Shown here: in pieces, positions 26,664 through 34,229 of the stretch
How the letters are laid out: every line of letters starts with the position of its first letter
Numbering within the stretch: the first letter of the stretch is position 1
Assembly (NCBI GenBank): GCA_026225295.1
Contig: JAMFSN010000012.1
Location: 1 to 41,318, forward strand
Direction of reading: 5' to 3'
From: Frankia alni
Lineage (GTDB): Bacteria; Actinomycetota; Actinomycetes; Frankiales; Frankiaceae
Length of the DNA stretch: 41,318 nucleotides
The notes under the pieces: generated by a model
What the model was told of the DNA's origin: nothing
Databases searched by the model: none
What the model saw: only the letters and a program-made list of their open reading frames with translations
Translations under genes and position numbers: made by a program

Positions 26664-27074
26664 TCAGACCGTGACCCGGGCGCGCCGCGGGCGCGTCGCG
26701 ACCTTGCTCACGCACGAAGGCACGACCTCAAGGTCCCGGTGGTCGCGCGCCCGGTACCGCGACGGCGTCTGGCCGACGATCTCGGTGAACCGCGAGCTGA
26801 AGGATCCGAGCGACGTACAACCGACGGCGACACAGGTGTCGGTGACCGACATTCCCTGCCGCAGCAGTGCCTTCGCGCGCTCGATCCGTCGCGTCATGAG
26901 GTACGAATACGGCGTCTCGCCGTACGCCGCACGGAATCGGCGCGAAAAGTGCGCGGGCGATGTGAGCGCCGCGCGCGCCATCGCCGGCACGTCGAGCGGC
27001 TGCGCGTAGTCGCGATCAATGAGGTCACGGGCCCGGCGCAGGTGCACGAGGTCGGCAATCTGCTCCGGCGTCAT
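26664..27074 (-). CDS. AraC-family helix-turn-helix regulator, short form
   Basis: 136 residues, consisting of the AraC DNA-binding domain only (about 10-110): two helix-turn-helix units, IDRDYAQPLDVPAMARAALTSPAHFSRRFRAAYGETPYSYLMTRRIERAKALL and SVTDTCVAVGCTSLGSFSSRFTEIVGQTPSRYR-type second unit. The sensor domain found in long AraC proteins is missing. The C-terminal 30 residues are basic and not conserved. ATG 27074 is preceded by TACCGT with a 7-base gap, again suggesting a leaderless message. Likely controls the adjacent VOC gene. Confidence 0.92.
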   Translation of the reverse strand: MTPEQIADLVHLRRARDLIDRDYAQPLDVPAMARAALTSPAHFSRRFRAAYGETPYSYLMTRRIERAKALLRQGMSVTDTCVAVGCTSLGSFSSRFTEIVGQTPSRYRARDHRDLEVVPSCVSKVATRPRRARVTV

Positions 27075-27081
27075 GCCGGCG

Positions 27082-27087
27082 ACGGTA
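27082..27087 (-). promoter_or_regulatory. Putative leaderless -10 of the AraC-type gene
   Basis: TACCGT on the minus strand, seven bases before ATG 27074; no Shine-Dalgarno sequence between them. Confidence 0.4.
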
Positions 27088-27208
27088 CGCGGGTCACCGG
27101 TCGCCGATCAACGGGGGGACGCGCCCCTGGCGACCGGATCCGGATCACGACCGGCCAACCGGCCCGGCTCTGGTCGGTGGCCGGCCCTGGCCCTGGCCGG
27201 TGCCGCGC

Positions 27209-27565
27209 TCAGCGGCGCAAGCTCCCGTTTCGGCGCGCGAACGCATTCCCCGCACCGCTGCTCGCGATCGCGACGAGCACCGCGGCCACGCCGATCTCGC
27301 ACAGCACGGTGAGCAGCGAACCGACGTGGAGCACGTGGCGGCCGATCAGGCTGCCGAACAACGACCCGATCCACCCGATCACCACCGTGCTGAAGATCCC
27401 GATCTCCTGGCGGCCGGGTATCACGAGACGAGCCAGGCCGCCGATGATCGCACCGACCAGCGCCGCACTCACCACCAGCCACAGCGCCCACCCGACAATC
27501 GGCAGGATCACCAGGAGTACGAGCAGAGCCACGACCAGCACGACCATGAACTCAATGTAACCCAC
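27209..27565 (-). CDS. GlsB/YeaQ/YmgE-family small membrane protein
   Basis: 118-residue integral membrane protein: hydrophobic segment FMVVLVVALLVLLVILPIVGWALWLV, then the family core ALVGAIIGGLARLVIPGRQEIGIFSTVVIGWIGSLFGSLIG, and a third hydrophobic segment VLCEIGVAAVLVAI. The ARLVIPGRQ...GWIGSLFG pattern is the transglycosylase-associated (YeaQ) signature; the N-terminal segment is longer than in most relatives. Physiological role is linked to stress but not settled. GTG 27565 taken as start; ATG 27547 (MVVLVV) is possible. Confidence 0.87.
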   Translation of the reverse strand: MGYIEFMVVLVVALLVLLVILPIVGWALWLVVSAALVGAIIGGLARLVIPGRQEIGIFSTVVIGWIGSLFGSLIGRHVLHVGSLLTVLCEIGVAAVLVAIASSGAGNAFARRNGSLRR

Positions 27566-27664
27566 GGGCCCCGCCGGTCAGGCGGTCGAGACAGGTGGGC
27601 TGGTGAACGCGCCGCTTGGAGGACGCCGACCCAGCCAACCGTTAGCTCCGAGAGGCGTAGGGGA

Positions 27665-27681
27665 CCGCGGCTGATCCGCGG
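27665..27681 (-). terminator. Small GC hairpin after the J-like gene
   Basis: CCGCGG (27665-27670) and CCGCGG (27676-27681) pair around CTGAT, directly downstream of the stop at 27685 in the minus-strand sense. This may end the Hsp70 operon. Confidence 0.3.
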
Positions 27682-27684
27682 GGC

Positions 27685-29265
27685 TCAGCTCGGCAGGCGG
27701 CGGTGGGTTCCGGCCGTGGCGACGATGAGCCGGCCGGCGCGGTCGCGGGTGCAGACGAAGACGGCGACGTCCAGCGGGCGCTGGTCAGGCGGCTGCACCC
27801 CGTGATCGATTTCGTACCGGGTGTTGGTCACCTTGCGCGATCCGACGCCGGAGGCGTCCGGGGCGGTCGGCGGCCCGGCGGAGCTCCAGGCGACGATCGT
27901 CTCGGTACAGCCGGGCGGCCAGGTCCAGCGCAGCTGGCCCGCCTCCAGGCAGAGGTCGTGGGCCCGGCCCAGCGCGTCGGCGACGTTCCCGACCGGCGTC
28001 GGCATCGGTTCCGGCGCCGGCGCCGGCCCGGGCCCGGTCTGCGACTCGGGAGCCGCTGACCGGGACCGCTCGACCTCGTCCGCCAGCGCCCGGATCGGGG
28101 GCAGCATCTCGCCCGCCGCCGCCCGCGCCGCCTCGACGTGGGCGGCGGCCTCCTCGAGCCGTCCGGCCCGCAGTGCGGCGCGGGCCCTCGACAGGTCGGC
28201 GGGCCACTGCCGGGCGCGCCGCTCGACGGCGGCGCCGTCCGTGGTGGACGGGCCGGACGGCCCCGTCGCCGAGCCGTCGGTCGTCGGCTGAAGCTCTCCG
28301 GCGAGCGCGGCGACAACCGACCGCGCCCGCGCCGGGTCCAGGCCGGCCGCCTGGGCGGCCGCGGCCAACGTCCGCTCCTCGGCCGGAAGCAGCTGGTCCT
28401 CCATGAGGATGGCCGCGGCGACCCGGGGCCGCAGAAGCGCGGCGACCTCCGTGACCAGCCCGTCCAGGTAGGCCTCGGGATCGGCGTCGATGAGCAGCCG
28501 CGTCACCGAGGCGAGCAGGTCGTCGACGAGCGCGCGCCGCCGGTCGGGGCGGCGCTGCCGGTTGCGCTGGGCCAGCTCGTCGCGGACCGCCCGGACCCGC
28601 TCCCGGGGGGCGCCGGGGGTCAGGCCCAGCAGGTCGAACAAGCTCCGCGGCGCGGGCGAGCCGGAGACCCGGCCCAGCTCGGCGAGGTCGGCGCGCACCT
28701 GGCGCAGCACCTCCGGGGACACCGCGGCCCGGCCGGCCCGCTCCGGCGCGCCCGCCGGCCGGACCCGCCACCGCCGGAGCCGTCCCGCGAGGTCAGCCTC
28801 GTCGATGCCCTGGGCGGCGGCGAGCGATCGCAGGCCGGCGAGCTTGTCCTCGGGAAGGCCGCCGAACCGCTCGACCAGGCGCTTGACCGCCACGTCGAGG
28901 TCCGCGAAACGGCCGTCGTCGCGGGCCGCGCGCGCGATCCGGGTGCGTTCGGCCCATTCCTCGCGCGACGACCGGTCGGTCACCACCGCGGACAGCTCGG
29001 CGTGCCAGGCCAGCAACCCGAGGATCGTTCCCCGGTAACGCGGATGGTCGCGGTTGCGCTGCCAGAACGCCCACACCGCCTCGACCTGGGCCGCGACCGC
29101 CGCGTCGGTGAGCCGGTCGCTGGTCTCCACCGGCAGGTCGTAGATCTCGAACGGATCGCTCTCCTCGGCGCCGCCGCGCGCGTGCACGGCGGCCAGGACC
29201 CGCCGCCGGTAGTCGTCGGAGTCGAAGCGCCGGGCGTCGGCCGGCCGGTTCATGTCGAAAGGCAT
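27685..29265 (-). CDS. Hsp70-associated protein with degenerate J-like segment
   Basis: 526 residues, no full family recognised. The N-terminal helical part (1-165) contains DPFEIYDLPVETSDRL and VEAVWAFWQRNRDHPRYRG. Residues 208-270 (LFDLLGLTPGAPRERVRAVR, then RRPDRRR, LLASVTRLLIDADPEAYLDGL) follow the layout of a J-domain, but the essential His-Pro-Asp is RPD (R239-D241). A helical middle and an Ala-rich linker (350-420) lead to a C-terminal beta-rich, FnIII-like module (LRWTWPPGCTETIVAWSS ... RYEIDHG ... LDVAVFVCTRD). Starts 17 bp after the Hsp70 stop, so co-transcribed. I infer an Hsp70 partner or client adaptor; the J-like reading is from pattern only. Confidence 0.78.
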   Translation of the reverse strand: MPFDMNRPADARRFDSDDYRRRVLAAVHARGGAEESDPFEIYDLPVETSDRLTDAAVAAQVEAVWAFWQRNRDHPRYRGTILGLLAWHAELSAVVTDRSSREEWAERTRIARAARDDGRFADLDVAVKRLVERFGGLPEDKLAGLRSLAAAQGIDEADLAGRLRRWRVRPAGAPERAGRAAVSPEVLRQVRADLAELGRVSGSPAPRSLFDLLGLTPGAPRERVRAVRDELAQRNRQRRPDRRRALVDDLLASVTRLLIDADPEAYLDGLVTEVAALLRPRVAAAILMEDQLLPAEERTLAAAAQAAGLDPARARSVVAALAGELQPTTDGSATGPSGPSTTDGAAVERRARQWPADLSRARAALRAGRLEEAAAHVEAARAAAGEMLPPIRALADEVERSRSAAPESQTGPGPAPAPEPMPTPVGNVADALGRAHDLCLEAGQLRWTWPPGCTETIVAWSSAGPPTAPDASGVGSRKVTNTRYEIDHGVQPPDQRPLDVAVFVCTRDRAGRLIVATAGTHRRLPS

Positions 29266-29282
29266 CTGCGCCGGGCCGCCCG

Positions 29283-31043
29283 TCAGCCCGCCGCGGGCGG
29301 GTCGCCGAAGCCCGGCCGGTCGGACGCCCGCCGGGCGCGCCGCGCGCGCGCCACCTGGTCCCGTTCGCGCGCCACGTCGGCCTGGCTGAGCGCGGCGGAC
29401 GTCTCGACCCGAACGGTGAGCGGCCGGTCGGCCGCACCCTCGTGGGTCGCGGTGACCTCCAGGATGCCGTCGAAGCCCATCCGGAAGGTGATCGCGATCT
29501 CCGTGCCCGCTGGGTGACCGGCCGGGATGTCCGTGAACTCCGCCTGGGCGATGATCTTGTTGTCGTCGACGCGCGGGGATTCGGTACCGCCGGACTGCTC
29601 CACCACGGACACGGTCACCGTCTCCTGGTCGTCGACGACGGTGCCGAAGCCCCGGCGGACAGCGACCGGCAGCCGGTCGTCCCGGTGGACCAGGAACACC
29701 GCGTTGCGCTCACCGAGCCCGTTGAGCGCCAAGACGCCGAATCCGCGGGACAGGACGTTGACGACCTGCACCTCCACGGTCCGCCGGACCCGCCCCGGGG
29801 AAAGGTCGAGGGCGGTCGCGAGCCGCCCGCAGGCCGCGTCGAGATCGGCCGGCTGGGCCGCGTCCAACGACGCCCCGTCGGTCAACTGGCCGCGGGTCAC
29901 CAGGTCGGCGACGATCAGCCGCTCGAACGACTTCTTCTCCCCGTAGATCGCCGCGCCCCGGGCGACGGCCAGGTCCGGATCGGTCAGCTCGACCGGCACG
30001 CCGAACTCGGCCGACAGCCGCCGTTCGACCGCCGGCATCCGCGAGGCCCCGCCGACCAGCAGGATCCGGTCGATGCCCCGCGCCCCGCGCGCCGTCGCCG
30101 CGTCCCGGGCCGCGCGGGTCAATGAGATCGTCCGGTCCAGCAGCCCGCCGGTGAGCCGCTCCAGCTCCGCGCGGGTCAGCTCGATGTCGACCGACTGCCC
30201 GCCGTGGGCGACGGTGACGGTCGTCGAGGTGACGTCGGTCAGCTCCCGGCGGGCCTGCTCGGCGGCCAGCAGCAGGGCCTGCGACGACGCGCCGCTGTCG
30301 AGGGGGTCGCCGCGGTCGGGGTGGGCCGCCAGGAAGCGGTCGGCGAGGAACAGCACGACCTTTTCATCCCAGTCGGCCCCGCCGAGCTGGTGGTCACCGT
30401 CGATCGCGACGACCGAAACCCGCCGGTCGGCCAGCTCGACGACGGTCACGTCGAACGTTCCGCCGCCCAGGTCGTAGACGAGAGCGACCTCCTCGACGGC
30501 GGCCCCGGGCCCGGCGAGGGTGCGCCGGGCGCCGACCTCGAAACGCGCGAACCCGTAGGACAGCGCGGCCGCGGTCGGCTCGTTGATGACGTCGACGACG
30601 TTGAGCCCGGCGTATTCGCCGGCCAGCACGGTGGCCCGCCGCTCCTCGTCGCCGAAGTAGGCCGGAACCGTGAGGACCACGTCGTCGACGGAATCGCCGG
30701 TCGTCAGCTCCACGTCGGAGACCAGCGCCTTGAGGATGAGGCCGCTGACCGCCGGCGCCGACCAGGCCGCCCCCCGGGTGATGAAACGCCACTCGCCGTC
30801 GCCCATCCGCCGCTTGACCAGGGCGCAGACGTCGTCGGGCCGGGCCCGGGCCAGTTCCCGGGCCGGCCGCCCGGTGAGGTAGTCGTCGGCGCCGACGAAC
30901 AGCACGACGCTGGGCAGGGTCTGCGAGCCGTCGAACAACGCCACGACCTCGGCGTCCCCGGACGCCCCCATCCGGGCCAGGCAGCTGAAGGTCGTGCCCA
31001 GATCGATCCCGTAGACCGTGCCGCGGCCCGCTCCCATCCTCAC
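29283..31043 (-). CDS. Hsp70-family chaperone (DnaK-like, short)
   Basis: 586-residue actin-fold ATPase chaperone. Phosphate-1 motif YGIDLGTTFSCLARM, INEPTAAALSYGFARF, phosphate-2 VYDLGGGTFDVTVVEL, QLGGADWDEKVV and adenosine motif RILLVGGASRMPAVERRL are intact, so it should bind ATP. After a 60-residue insertion-like segment the beta substrate-binding domain (VEVQVVNVLSRGFGVLAL, FLVHRDDRLPV, IPAGHPAGTEIAITFRMGFDGILEVTA) is present, but the helical lid is short. It lacks the standard dnaK-grpE-dnaJ context, so it is a specialised paralogue. GTG 31043 is preferred because TAGGTT lies seven bases upstream (leaderless); ATG 31037 is the alternative. Confidence 0.93.
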   Translation of the reverse strand: MRMGAGRGTVYGIDLGTTFSCLARMGASGDAEVVALFDGSQTLPSVVLFVGADDYLTGRPARELARARPDDVCALVKRRMGDGEWRFITRGAAWSAPAVSGLILKALVSDVELTTGDSVDDVVLTVPAYFGDEERRATVLAGEYAGLNVVDVINEPTAAALSYGFARFEVGARRTLAGPGAAVEEVALVYDLGGGTFDVTVVELADRRVSVVAIDGDHQLGGADWDEKVVLFLADRFLAAHPDRGDPLDSGASSQALLLAAEQARRELTDVTSTTVTVAHGGQSVDIELTRAELERLTGGLLDRTISLTRAARDAATARGARGIDRILLVGGASRMPAVERRLSAEFGVPVELTDPDLAVARGAAIYGEKKSFERLIVADLVTRGQLTDGASLDAAQPADLDAACGRLATALDLSPGRVRRTVEVQVVNVLSRGFGVLALNGLGERNAVFLVHRDDRLPVAVRRGFGTVVDDQETVTVSVVEQSGGTESPRVDDNKIIAQAEFTDIPAGHPAGTEIAITFRMGFDGILEVTATHEGAADRPLTVRVETSAALSQADVARERDQVARARRARRASDRPGFGDPPAAG

Positions 31044-31050
31044 GAAAGTG

Positions 31051-31056
31051 AACCTA
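31051..31056 (-). promoter_or_regulatory. Putative leaderless -10 of the Hsp70 gene
   Basis: TAGGTT on the minus strand, seven bases before GTG 31043; no ribosome site is present. Confidence 0.4.
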
Positions 31057-31159
31057 GCGGGGGCCGAACCGATCAGGGCAGTGCGGGACGGACAGTCCGG
31101 GACGGACACCGGGGACAACCGGGCCGATCAGTCTCCAGGACCGATCAGTTCACGGGCAG

Positions 31160-31621
31160 TCAGTTCACGGGCAGGTCGACGGAGCCGTCGATGACCTCGT
31201 GCGTGCCCGCGTCGACCGCGTGCACGCTCATGATCTGGTCGATGCCCTGGTCGGGGGCTTTGCTCATCGCCTTCAACCCGGTGGCGTCGGCCGTCACGTC
31301 CTGGCTGAAGAACGGGACGCCGTTGTCGGCCAGGGTGACCGCCCAGACGTGACCCGCCGGAGTCGTGATCTCAAACTCCTCACCGGCGACGAGGCCGGGG
31401 CCGTCGTCGTCGTGCTGCGACTTCAACGTCCACGGGCTGCCGAGCGAGCCGACCCCACTGGTCGAGACGGGCGGCCCGAGCCGGCGACCGCCGCCGCTTC
31501 CGTCGCCGCCTCCCCCGCCCCCGCCGGACGCCAGCGCGGCGGGCGCCGACAACAGACTGAGCGTCATCGCCGCGGCCGCCGCCGCCGTGAGCGTGCTGAT
31601 CGAGGACCTTTTCAGTCGCAC
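31160..31621 (-). CDS. Small secreted protein, unknown family
   Basis: 153 residues. Residues 1-32 form a signal peptide (VRLKRSS, core AAAAAAMTLSLLSAPAALA), cleaved before a glycine-run linker. The rest (about 55-150) is a small acidic, beta-looking domain: SLGSPWTLKSQHDDDG, EFEITTPAGHVWAVTLADNG, SQDVTADATGLKAMSKAPDQG, HEVIDGSVDLPVN. Many short aspartate-containing turns suggest metal or ligand binding, but I do not recognise it. GTG 31621 is supported by GGAG seven bases upstream; the longer open frame to 31945 is not. Confidence 0.65.
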   Translation of the reverse strand: MRLKRSSISTLTAAAAAAMTLSLLSAPAALASGGGGGGGDGSGGGRRLGPPVSTSGVGSLGSPWTLKSQHDDDGPGLVAGEEFEITTPAGHVWAVTLADNGVPFFSQDVTADATGLKAMSKAPDQGIDQIMSVHAVDAGTHEVIDGSVDLPVN

Positions 31622-31835
31622 CGGTGTTCTCCATTTCCGAAACGGATCCCGACCCCTTTTCCGCGGGCCAGGCTGACACCAGGAGATAGGGTCGCCGGTT
31701 ACAGTTGCGGCGTCCGGTCGGCGATGGTCAGCGCTTTTCCGCGGTCCGCCGGCCCGGCCGGTACCGTCACGGGGCCACCACGACGGTACCGAGCATGAAC
31801 GGGTGAATCGAGCAGCGGCCGACCCGAATATCGAG

Positions 31836-32528
31836 TCAGACGGCTTTCGGTGGGGCGTAGACCTGCACGAGCCCGTCGGCCTCCCGGACCTCAAGTTCCG
31901 GCAGCTTCGGTGGTGACGGCCGCAGTTGGGACCGGAAAACGTCACCGGTCATCGCAAAGACGGTCCGGTGGCACGGGCAGTTGAGCCGCCGCACGGCCGG
32001 GTCCAACGCCAGGTGGCAGCCCTGGTGGGTGCAGACTCCGGACACGGCGCGGACCCGGCCTCCCGAACGCTCGACGAATCCGGTGACGCTGCCGAGGTCA
32101 AACCCCCGTATCCCACCTTCCGGGAGATCCACGCTCTGCGTCACCGTCCACCACACGCCGGCATTCGGCCGCAGCGGGCCGGTCGCCGTGGGCCCGACGC
32201 GGGTCGACGGCCGGCCGAATGCCCAGAGGCGGTCGAGGCCGGCGCCCACCGCCGCCGCTCCGGCGGCCACCGACGTCACCAGGACGAAGCGGCGCCGGGT
32301 GCCGGCCGCGGCCGGCGCCGGCCGTGGGTCGGTCGTCCCGTCGTGCCGCGACGCCAGGCGATCGTGCAGCCGGGCGACGAATTCGTCGTCGGGCGTGCCC
32401 TCCCCCGGCCGCGCCGCACTCAGCCTGATCGCCGTCCGCAGGGTCTCGACGTCGGTCGGCCGGGCCCGGAACCCGCGCGGCCGTCGGCCGGCCAGCAGGT
32501 CATCGACAAACCGCCGCACGCCGCGCAT
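31836..32528 (-). CDS. Membrane-anchored Rieske 2Fe-2S protein
   Basis: 230 residues in three parts: a cytoplasmic N-terminal segment (1-78, including FVDDLLAGRRPRGFRA and DDEFVARLHDRLAS), one membrane helix (about 81-102, preceded by TRRR) and a Rieske domain (120-230). Cluster ligands are C166 and H168 in CTHQGC and C184 and H187 in CPCHRT; C171 and C186 could form the disulfide of high-potential Rieske proteins. The ATG starts one base after the sigma-factor stop (TGAGATG), so it is translated together with an ECF sigma factor. No cytochrome b gene is nearby, which argues against a bc1 complex. A redox-sensing partner of the sigma factor is a plausible inference. Confidence 0.92.
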   Translation of the reverse strand: MRGVRRFVDDLLAGRRPRGFRARPTDVETLRTAIRLSAARPGEGTPDDEFVARLHDRLASRHDGTTDPRPAPAAAGTRRRFVLVTSVAAGAAAVGAGLDRLWAFGRPSTRVGPTATGPLRPNAGVWWTVTQSVDLPEGGIRGFDLGSVTGFVERSGGRVRAVSGVCTHQGCHLALDPAVRRLNCPCHRTVFAMTGDVFRSQLRPSPPKLPELEVREADGLVQVYAPPKAV

Positions 32529-32529
32529 C

Positions 32530-33099
32530 TCAGGTCTCCTTCCGCGACGGCCCCGAACGCTGGCCCGCCCCCGCCGGTTGGGCCGTACCGGCCGCCTGGC
32601 GCAACGCCCGATGCTGGAGGACTTTCGCGTTCCCCACGCTCACGCCCAGTTCGTCGGCTGTCTCGCGGACCGACCGACCCTCCAGGAACCGCAACCGCAG
32701 AACCCGCTCGTACCGGGCCGGCAACGCCGCCAGAATTGTCTCCGCCCGAGCCACCGCCCCCGCGCCGCCCCCCGGTTCGACCTCGCCGACCGGGCCGATT
32801 TCGCCGACCGGGTCGGCGAACACCGTCGCCACCCGTTCCTCGTCGAGATCGGTGACCTGCAGCCCGAGGCGGCGCCGCCAGTAGCCGGCCAGGACCGTCC
32901 GCGCCGTGGCCAGCAGATAGGCCCGCACCTCACCGACACTCGCGGACACCCGCAGCGGCCCGAGCGCCGCCATGAACACCTCGGCGGTCAGATCCTCGGC
33001 GTCGGCCCGGTTGCCGACCTTCGCGAACATCAGCCCGTACAGCCGACCGACGTTGTCCCGGTACACCTCTTCCCACCCCGGATACCGGTCGTCGGACAC
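32530..33099 (-). CDS. ECF-type RNA polymerase sigma factor
   Basis: 189 residues. Sigma-2 region: WEEVYRDNVGRLYGLMFAKVGNRADAEDLTAEVFMAALG, with the AEDLTAEVF core. The linker is Gly/Glu-rich. Sigma-4 region: ILAALPARYERVLRLRFLEGRSVRETADELGVSVGNAKVLQHRALRQAA, a clear helix-turn-helix. GTG 33099 (VSDDRYPGW) gives the normal ECF length; the frame stays open to 33675, but that extension is Arg/Gly/Ser-rich without similarity. Coupled to the downstream membrane Rieske gene, in the place where an anti-sigma factor is usually found. Confidence 0.93.
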   Translation of the reverse strand: MSDDRYPGWEEVYRDNVGRLYGLMFAKVGNRADAEDLTAEVFMAALGPLRVSASVGEVRAYLLATARTVLAGYWRRRLGLQVTDLDEERVATVFADPVGEIGPVGEVEPGGGAGAVARAETILAALPARYERVLRLRFLEGRSVRETADELGVSVGNAKVLQHRALRQAAGTAQPAGAGQRSGPSRKET

Positions 33100-33329
33100 G
33101 ACCCGCAGGTGGGGACCGCCGGGCGAGCCGTCTTCACCGGCCGGCTCCGACGAGCCCGGGCGAACCGACCGCGAGGCACCCACCGACCGGCGCGAAAACA
33201 ACGACCGGCCCTCGGCCACGAACAACCACCGCCCAGCATTCCGCCACCGCACACGTTGCGGCACCCACCTACCAATAGCCGGCCGGGTTACAGCCCCGCG
33301 CGCCCGTCGATGGCCAGGCGCCCGATGCT

Positions 33330-33352
33330 CAGTCTGATCGTCGGTCAGACTG
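33330..33352. promoter_or_regulatory. Perfect inverted repeat, operator candidate
   Basis: CAGTCTGA (33330-33337) and TCAGACTG (33345-33352) around TCGTCGG. Arm length and 15-bp centre spacing fit a dimeric repressor. Upstream of the sigma factor gene. Confidence 0.4.
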
Positions 33353-33747
33353 CCGCGGCCCGCGGCACCTACGGGAAGGCGGGGGTTCACGGTCGGCTCG
33401 CCGCCCCCGCTCCGGACGATCACCGCCCCGGGCAGAGACACCGCGCGCCGGCCATCGAGCCGGGCGGCACCGCCGGGACCGGAGGTGAACGCGGCGAAGA
33501 AGATCCGCACGACCCCGGCAGTCGCCTCCCGAGCGGCAGCCGCGGCCCGGCTCCGCGCGTGGGCGCTCCGCGGGTCGTCGGCGAAGGCCTTTCCCGCGCC
33601 GTCCGCGTGGCCTTTGGGTGGGCCCGATTCCTGACCAGGCCCGATTTTTCTAAAATGACCGATCTCCGAGCGCACCGGTGGCTCCCCACGCCTGGCGCCG
33701 GCTTCTTGTGAAGCAATTCAGCCCGGCATACCGGCGACGAAGCATAT

Positions 33748-33766
33748 TGATGACTAGCTTTCATCA
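33748..33766. promoter_or_regulatory. Perfect inverted repeat, operator candidate
   Basis: TGATGA (33748-33753) and TCATCA (33761-33766) around CTAGCTT, in an AT-rich patch. Confidence 0.3.
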
Positions 33767-33849
33767 GGGGCCCGTCGACGGTTAGATATACCGCCCCCGC
33801 TACGCTGAGCAGGAACTTTGCGGCGGCAATCGACGAGGACCTTTCCAAG

Positions 33850-33880
33850 CCGTCAAGTTCACGTGTTGGAAACTTGACGG
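33850..33880. promoter_or_regulatory. Perfect 10-bp inverted repeat overlapping a -35 element
   Basis: CCGTCAAGTT (33850-33859) and AACTTGACGG (33871-33880) around an 11-nt spacer with CACGTG at its left. The right arm contains TTGACG, the -35 of the promoter at 33874-33902, so a bound protein would block or assist polymerase. Confidence 0.55.
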
Positions 33881-33902
33881 AGTCCGTACGATGACATAGC
33901 GT
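33874..33902 (+). promoter_or_regulatory. Sigma-70-type promoter toward the polysaccharide genes
   Basis: TTGACG (33874-33879), 17-bp spacer, TAGCGT (33897-33902). Spacing is ideal and both hexamers fit the main actinobacterial consensus. The first gene begins 330 nt downstream, so this gives a long leader or a separate small RNA. Confidence 0.5.
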
Positions 33903-34229
33903 GACGGACGTCGAGATGTGGCAAGGGGGGATTGCGCAGGCCCGACCAGAGTCTTTCTGCTGAACCAGCCCCGCAGCGCGGGCCGGCCCGCCTTGACGAC
34001 TGTCTCCGTGACGCGCGTCGGCGGCGGCATCGAGAAATAATCTCAACCGGTGGGCGAACCACAATGTGGTGGATCGCGCGCGTCATCGTTCGATAAAGAT
34101 AGCTGGGTACAAGGTTTACGGACTAACGGCGCCGGGGTGAGCCTCCGGCCCGACCTGCCACGGAGTTTGCAGCGTCGAGCGGTCCATTCCGCGCGTCGTC
34201 GATTCGAGGCGTCTTAGTTTCGCCACGGG

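Larger units (their letters stand above)
33100..34229. other. Gene-free region with inverted repeats and a promoter
   Basis: 1.1 kb between the divergent ECF sigma gene and the exopolysaccharide locus. No credible gene. From about 33640 the DNA is markedly less GC-rich than the surrounding genes, and it holds three perfect inverted repeats (33330-33352, 33748-33766, 33850-33880) and one sigma-70-type promoter reading toward the polysaccharide genes. The 330 nt after the promoter contain GCCGG/CCGGC and GAGA/TCTC small stems; I could not match them to a known riboswitch class. Confidence 0.6.

Noticed and set aside
31622-31945. N-terminal extension of the small secreted protein
   Set aside because: It would bury the signal peptide; GTG 31621 has a good ribosome site and puts the signal peptide at the N-terminus.
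33100-33675. N-terminal extension of the ECF sigma factor
   Set aside because: The frame is open but encodes Arg/Gly/Ser-rich sequence unlike sigma factors; GTG 33099 gives the usual length.
33903-34229. Riboswitch in the leader of the polysaccharide genes
   Set aside because: I compared it with the c-di-GMP, c-di-AMP and cobalamin class patterns I know and saw no conserved core; only small generic stems are present.
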